The notes beneath the pieces were generated by a model. That model made no database searches and was not told the origin of the DNA. It saw only the letters and a list, made by a program, of their open reading frames with translations. This document shows, piece by piece, positions 9,173-13,576 of a DNA stretch of 13,576 bases. Numbering within the stretch: the first letter of the stretch is position 1; each line of letters opens with the position of its first letter. Made by a program: the position numbers and the translations under genes. Source of the stretch: Dissophora ornata (taxonomy: Eukaryota; Mortierellomycota; Mortierellomycetes; Mortierellales; Mortierellaceae); contig MU617420.1 in assembly GCA_025201705.1 (NCBI GenBank), positions 1-13,576 of the forward strand, given 5' to 3'.

Positions 9173-11928
9173 CTAAAAAAGAACTACTAGCGTTGCTGCC
9201 AAACTTACAAATGGATGTCTCCAGCCGCACTGGAACTGACTGCGGTGGTACCCCTCGCCACTGGTCGACGAGTTGTACCCAAGGTGTCCCTGCAGAAGCG
9301 TCTTGCTGATCACCATCGTTCCCGCACAGCTCGCACAGTAGTCATGCTTGCCCAACATACAGTTCTGGAGACTGATGTCTGGAGGAGACACCACCTCACC
9401 GCGCTCATGCAGAAGCACATCATTCTCGAGGATAAACGACGCAGTCAGAGCCACCGACCGCTTAAAGATCAGTCCACTGCCTCCGGTCGCAATAAATGCA
9501 CCACAATGGTCTGGAACTCGCTGATTCGCCTCGTAGATGGTGTTGAGCATCTCCTGCCAGCCTCCAGCACAGAATGGGAAATCATCCTCCATGATGCCCA
9601 GGTAGACTGTATCCTCTGCAGTTCCGACCTTGCGGATCGCACTGACAAGATGTTTGCGCTGGTTCTTTTCCGATCCTTCGTCTCTAACCCACTTGACGTG
9701 CTTGCGTGCCTTGGGGATGGTGTCAAAGTAGGCCTTGGCCTCATCATATGCCTCAAAGTCCGTAAAGTGGGTATAGACGACAATCTGGATACGCGAATAC
9801 AGGGGGTCGACGGATTCATCCGGAAAGTTGTCGAGATAGGAAGTCAAAGTCTGCTTGATGTAGGCAACTCCGTTTCTCCTGGGTGCAGTCATCAAGACAA
9901 GAGTGAGCAAGAATGGCGACTGAGGCTCGATCATCGCGCTCAGGACCTCATTCGAGATGTCGGTCCTGTAGGTGTGAAGGTGGTTGCATCCGATTAGGGC
10001 GATGATGAGCAGCACAATCATGGGGAAGATAAAGGTCACAGCCCTCCAGAGCGTGAATGACAGCTTCTTTTCCCGGCCCGATCCTGCTTCACTGTAATAC
10101 GCTGGTGGTGCTGCGTCCTGTGCCAACAGATCGCCATCGATCTCCTTGGTCAGGATCATGGACTGCTCCTCTTCACTGATGAGAGCAACAGGACCGACAC
10201 CTTCCCACTCGTGTCTCTCAGAGGCGGATGTCTTGACCTTGCCGCCCCAACGTCCCATCCTGCGCTGATAAGAGATGACGAGAGCGACGAGGAAACCGAC
10301 GGCGAGGCCAGAGGCTGCCCACCAGACGATTGTCTTTGGGATGACGTTGAAGAGACAGAGGGCGAGCTGGAGGTAGATCCTGCGGACGGACCAGAAGGAA
10401 GAAGACCTGTTGGTGTCGATGGAAGGCGATTCCGGGAAGAGTGCCTGGACCACGAGGAGAGCGAAGAGGAAGGGAGCAAGGCCTAGAGTGTGTGATGCAT
10501 GACATAATGTGAGACGATTGCGTAAAAGTTAGCAAATGACATGGTTGGTGGGGTGTGCCTGAAACGACGATCGACACTGGAGGGCTGTGAAAGCTAGCAT
10601 GATGGCACAATGCGGATGTGGTAGTGATTATCTCATTGTATTGGATAAGAATAGGGCGAGAGATGTCCATCCATAATGCACAGCAGACCAGACACGCCCC
10701 TAAAAATAGTGGCCACAGTTCGACCTCATGTCCTTCGCCAGGATCACCGCCACAGCACCACAGCCGCAGCACCACAGCCGCAGCCTCTGCTGTACGTACA
10801 CCACGCGCGCGCCGCCGACCCGCATCGCCTTGCAATGTGTCCGGCCAAAGCTGGCATGTCCCACATGTCAAACTCGACCAACAAGTTGGGATGGTTGGGC
10901 ATTCGCCCAGAGAGGTTGGATCCTGAAACCGACAGATCTGAACAGAACTATTATTGCGAGAGCCCTCATTCTCCGATCGGACAAGGATCCTTTTTTTTTG
11001 AATGTGTGTGTGCAATGTGTGTGCAATGTGTAATGGTGCTAGTGCTTGGCGTTGCTTTCCCACTCCAGTTCATTTCTGAATTCGAGATCCCCTCCCCTTT
11101 CGTTTCGTTTTCCTTACCTAGATTGCATTCATGCATCGAATCGCTAAAGAACAGTTGCGGAAACTGCCACCCTAGGGCTCTCGAGAACACGAACCCTAGG
11201 ACCTGTCTGAGTCCCAACACCATCGCCATAATCACCAGAAGCAGGTTCCGAAAGATCCGTGATCCATCGCCGTTGAATATCGTCGTCAATCGTTCCTCAA
11301 ACAGTGCCAACGAAACCATATTCGAACTCGCCAGTAATAGCGATGTCCCCATCGTCTGCCCTGCGGATCCCAACAGTGCCGGTGTCAATGGCACAACGAA
11401 CGGCGATGCCAGCATCGCCGCATACTCTCCTGCATACAGTACATGAGACGGTGCCGTGCAATGATCTGGGAACTTGCCGCCAAGCGCAACTAGACTCTGT
11501 ACCACTGTCAGCACAAGCACAACTCGGGTTACAGGCTGTGAGAGCAATGATCCAAGAGATATGCTGGGTACAGAGGGTGGGCTGTTGGGGTGTTCGATTG
11601 GTAGCGACACTGAGCTCCCTGATTGTGATCCGAGTGCGATGACAGTGTTGCTGTTGAGGCTGTTGTTGTGGAGAGTCGGTGATCCTGGTGTGGATCCTGA
11701 GAACTTTAAGTGAAATGAGGTGGGTGATTGAGGTGGGGTCAAGACCGCGGTGGTGGAGCTGATCATGGGGGCTGGAGAGGAAGGCCTTGATCCAGGCAAG
11801 GAAGCGATGGAGGAGGCATAGGTTGTGTATGTAGAGTGCGAGTGTGAGAGGGAGTGTGGGGTGAGATGATGCGACGATGTTGAGGAATGCATTGGAGAAG
11901 GACTCCTTTGCTGTGATATTGATGACAT
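9173..11928 (-). CDS. Rhomboid-like membrane domain fused to a PGAP4/GT54-like glycosyltransferase
   Basis: Exon 1 11928-11118, intron 11117-10483 (GTAAGG donor, CTCTAG acceptor, phase 1), exon 2 10482 onward. The junction reads HECNL-G-LAPFLFALLVVQ, continuing one membrane domain. Residues 1-125 are Ser/Pro-rich and probably disordered. About 131-346 is a polytopic rhomboid-like domain (GEYAAMLASPF, LFEERL; GLAPFLF where active rhomboids have GxSG, so probably not a protease). A linker follows, then a membrane helix (about 413-435) and a GT-A-type domain: LMTAPRRNGVAYIKQTL, RIQIVVYTHF, EGSEKNQRKHL, YLGIMEDDFPFC (EDD 569-571), ATGGSGLIFKRS. This resembles PGAP4, which adds GalNAc to GPI anchors in the Golgi, and MGAT4. 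Read through to the stop at 9173 the product has 706 aa. A GTAAGT at 9208 just after GWRHPF suggests a short unresolved last exon. A CTCTAG just before the ATG may end a leader intron. Substrate is unproven. Confidence 0.75.
10483..11117 (-). other. 635-nt intron inside the fusion gene
   Basis: Defined by a GTAAGG donor at 11117 and a CTCTAG acceptor ending at 10483. A branch-like GCTAAC occurs about 50 nt before the acceptor. It is four to seven times longer than most other introns here and contains a perfect 14-bp tandem duplication (10755-10768, 10769-10782) in a CAC/GCC-rich stretch, plus T- and GT-rich DNA near the donor. No RNA gene was recognised in it. Confidence 0.75.
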
Positions 11929-12844
11929 TCCTAGAGGAGAGCGAGTGCTTGTTGTAGCTGAAGAGAATTAACGAGGGGAAATGAGGATGCAGATAGTAAA
12001 GTAAAAAAGAGAAAAAAGCAGAACGACAATGTAAAAAAAAGCAGCAGAGGAAGGAAGAACAGGGAAACAAGAATGAACAAGAAGAAGAAGAAGAATAGAG
12101 AAACAAGAAACGGAAAAAGGCAGAGCGATGCTGTATAAATAAAACATATGCCTGGGCGAATATAAGCGATGTTGTCCCTGTCGTGCAAATGCTTGTTCTT
12201 GATTTGGGTTTCTCATTACTTTTGAATTGAGTGAGTGCGAAAAATCAATAATAGCGGTTTTTTTTCGTTATCAGACGGAGCAGAAGCACCATCCATCGTC
12301 GTCCATTTTTATGGTTAAAGTATATTGTGGGTGATGATGTATGGTGGATGGCATATTTGTGAGAGCACATTTACGCCCTGTTCATATAAACTAGCACTGG
12401 AAACAACAAACAACCCTCTGTCGTTGCACAAATCACATCCCCCATCGTCTCAACTTCCTGAAGTTGCCTGTCATCTGGCACCGGATCCTGTCCACCCTCC
12501 ATCCCTCCATCCCTCCATCCCTCCCCTCGAGAACAATCCCCAGCAGGGCCTCGAACAAGGCTGTGTTTGTGGTGTGAAATTCTGCAAATGACATCTCGTC
12601 TAGAAAATTGACCAGAATTTCGATTCACTTTGCACACCCAATGCCCTGCGTTCTCAGTCAATCCGCCGGCCACTCGCCTGAGGGGGGCGGTTCATTAATA
12701 TGCTTCTTCCTTCTATTGGCGTACGCTTTCCACGTTGTAAATACTTGTCATTTGTTATTTGTCGTTGGAACTGAATGAAGAGAGTCAGGAGCGAGAGGGC
12801 GGGAAGGGGGAGAGCGGGGGAGGGGGGGTCGTTGAAGCCAGTTC
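11929..12844. other. Leader/promoter region of the fusion gene and intergenic DNA
   Basis: No supported gene. On the minus strand 11929-12120 is very pyrimidine-rich (TTC and TTTC runs), as expected for a 5' leader or leader intron ending at CTCTAG just before the ATG. An octamer tandem repeat sits at 12495-12524. The remainder up to 12844 is the 3' flank of the gene entering from the right. Confidence 0.4.
12495..12524. repeat. CCCTCCAT octamer tandem repeat
   Basis: Three perfect copies of CCCTCCAT plus a partial fourth (30 bp). Confidence 0.9.
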
Positions 12845-13240
12845 CTATGCAGACATTCCTTGGACAAAGTTGAAAAAGTACAGATATCTTGCCCACCCCC
12901 TTCTCCAATAGCTCGGCCTCGCTCCTTTGTCCTGGCTCTTCTCCTCTCTCTCCTCGTCCTTCTTAGCTTCATGCTGTGAGAATAAAAATGGAAGCCGTTT
13001 TATTTTTTGTTTGATTTGTTTGCATATGTTCATATTACTTTAACGCGAGAGAGCCTTCTCTCTCTCTCTCTCTCCGCTCCGCTTATAGTCTATGTAGCAT
13101 GCGTACTAGCAACAGGACAAGAGAAAGATCCTCCTTTGATGCTGCTTGTTGAGCACTACGAATTTACACTCCTGGCTCTCATTGTTTGTTAACCATGGGC
13201 CACCAAAATTATCTCCTTTCCATCTCCAGCGCCTACCACA

Positions 13241-13280
<40 letters not shown>

Positions 13281-13412
13281 CTCACTGCCACTCGATCTAG
13301 AAAAAGTCCCTTTATTCTCGTGGACTTGCTGCGACTGCATACATACCTCGAACCCCTTGTTGAAAAACGCGGCAGTCAGGTCCATTTTAAAAAATGGCCG
13401 AATGATATCTGC
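12845..13412 (-). CDS. 3' end of an unrecognised gene (two terminal exons, partial)
   Basis: I do not recognise this protein. Two exons read on the minus strand: 13412-13347, bounded by a pyrimidine-rich CTCCAG acceptor and a GTATGT donor, and 12973-12845, after a TTCTCACAG acceptor and ending in TAG. Both are phase 0. The first is open in only one of three frames (ADIIRPFFKMDLTAAFFNKG then FE). The second gives a charged stretch, HEAKKDEEREEKSQDKG, then an aromatic basic tail, ARPSYWRRGWARYLYFFNFV and QGMSA. Joined they make 64 residues of a C-terminus. The intron (13346-12974, 373 nt) is long and holds two (TC)n tracts, so a small exon inside it cannot be excluded. Upstream exons lie at or beyond the window edge. 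Splice signals and sole open phase support a real gene; function unknown. Confidence 0.55.
13235..13272. repeat. (CT)n microsatellite within the terminal intron
   Basis: CT dinucleotide tract grading into CTAT units, inside the inferred 373-nt intron. A shorter (TC)n tract is at 13056-13074. Confidence 0.85.
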
Positions 13413-13576
13413 CTGGAGGGGAAGGAAAGACGCAGGCAGGTAGTTGTATCTTTTTTTTTTCCCTACATGTACTCATTTGAAATCGGGATGGGAAAACCCC
13501 CCTCGCACCTTATTTCAAAGCTCTTATGAAAATAGTCTGGGCTTTGACAGCGCAACAGCCTCACATCTACCGCACC

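Noticed and set aside
9215..9997. 260-codon plus-strand frame opposite the glycosyltransferase
   Set aside because: Antisense shadow of the conserved glycosyltransferase domain, with no family features of its own.
10218..11063. Long open frame on the minus strand (281 codons) overlapping the fusion gene
   Set aside because: It overlaps the second exon in another frame and runs through the intron. Its translation lacks recognisable domains and is explained by GC-rich sequence opposite or offset from real coding DNA.
12371..12673. 100-codon minus-strand frame
   Set aside because: It spans the CCCTCCAT tandem repeat and has no domain, splice or codon-use support.

Overview
The window looks like nuclear DNA of a filamentous, early-diverging fungus; a Mortierella-like (Mucoromycota) genome is the best guess. 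It has eukaryotic core genes (uS11/Rps14, the RNA polymerase III subunit RPC53/RPC4, vacuolar Vtc1). The introns are mostly 90-165 nt with GTAAGT/GTATGT-type donors, genes lie on both strands without operons, and homopolymer A/T runs and (GA)n/(CT)n microsatellites are abundant. The species call is inference.

Layout. 290-906 (-): ribosomal protein uS11, two exons resolved, tiny first exon not resolved. 1849-2502 (-): an ADP-ribosyltransferase-fold-like domain followed by tandem zinc-knuckle repeats, the last broken by a 17-bp spacer difference. 2636-2870: repeat-rich intergenic DNA with a perfect 19-bp inverted repeat and a pol III promoter-like head. 2975-4544 (-): a five-exon PQ-loop membrane transporter-like protein (371 aa) with an acidic-dileucine sorting motif. 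4545-5214: divergent promoter region. 5215-7495 (+): RPC53/RPC4 in seven exons. 7722-8177 (-): Vtc1. 8178-9172: intergenic. 9173-11928 (-): one spliced reading frame joining a rhomboid-like membrane domain to a PGAP4/GT54-like glycosyltransferase, across a 635-nt intron. 11929-12844: leader and intergenic DNA. 12845-13412 (-): last two exons of an unrecognised gene that enters from the right edge.

Functionally these are mostly independent housekeeping genes (translation, pol III transcription). Several concern endomembranes: Vtc1 (vacuolar polyphosphate), the PQ-loop protein (probably vacuolar) and the rhomboid-like/glycosyltransferase protein (probably ER/Golgi). The most unusual features are the rhomboid-like + PGAP4-like fusion frame and the ART-like/zinc-knuckle gene with its decayed repeat. 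No CRISPR array, IS element, rRNA or functional tRNA was found.
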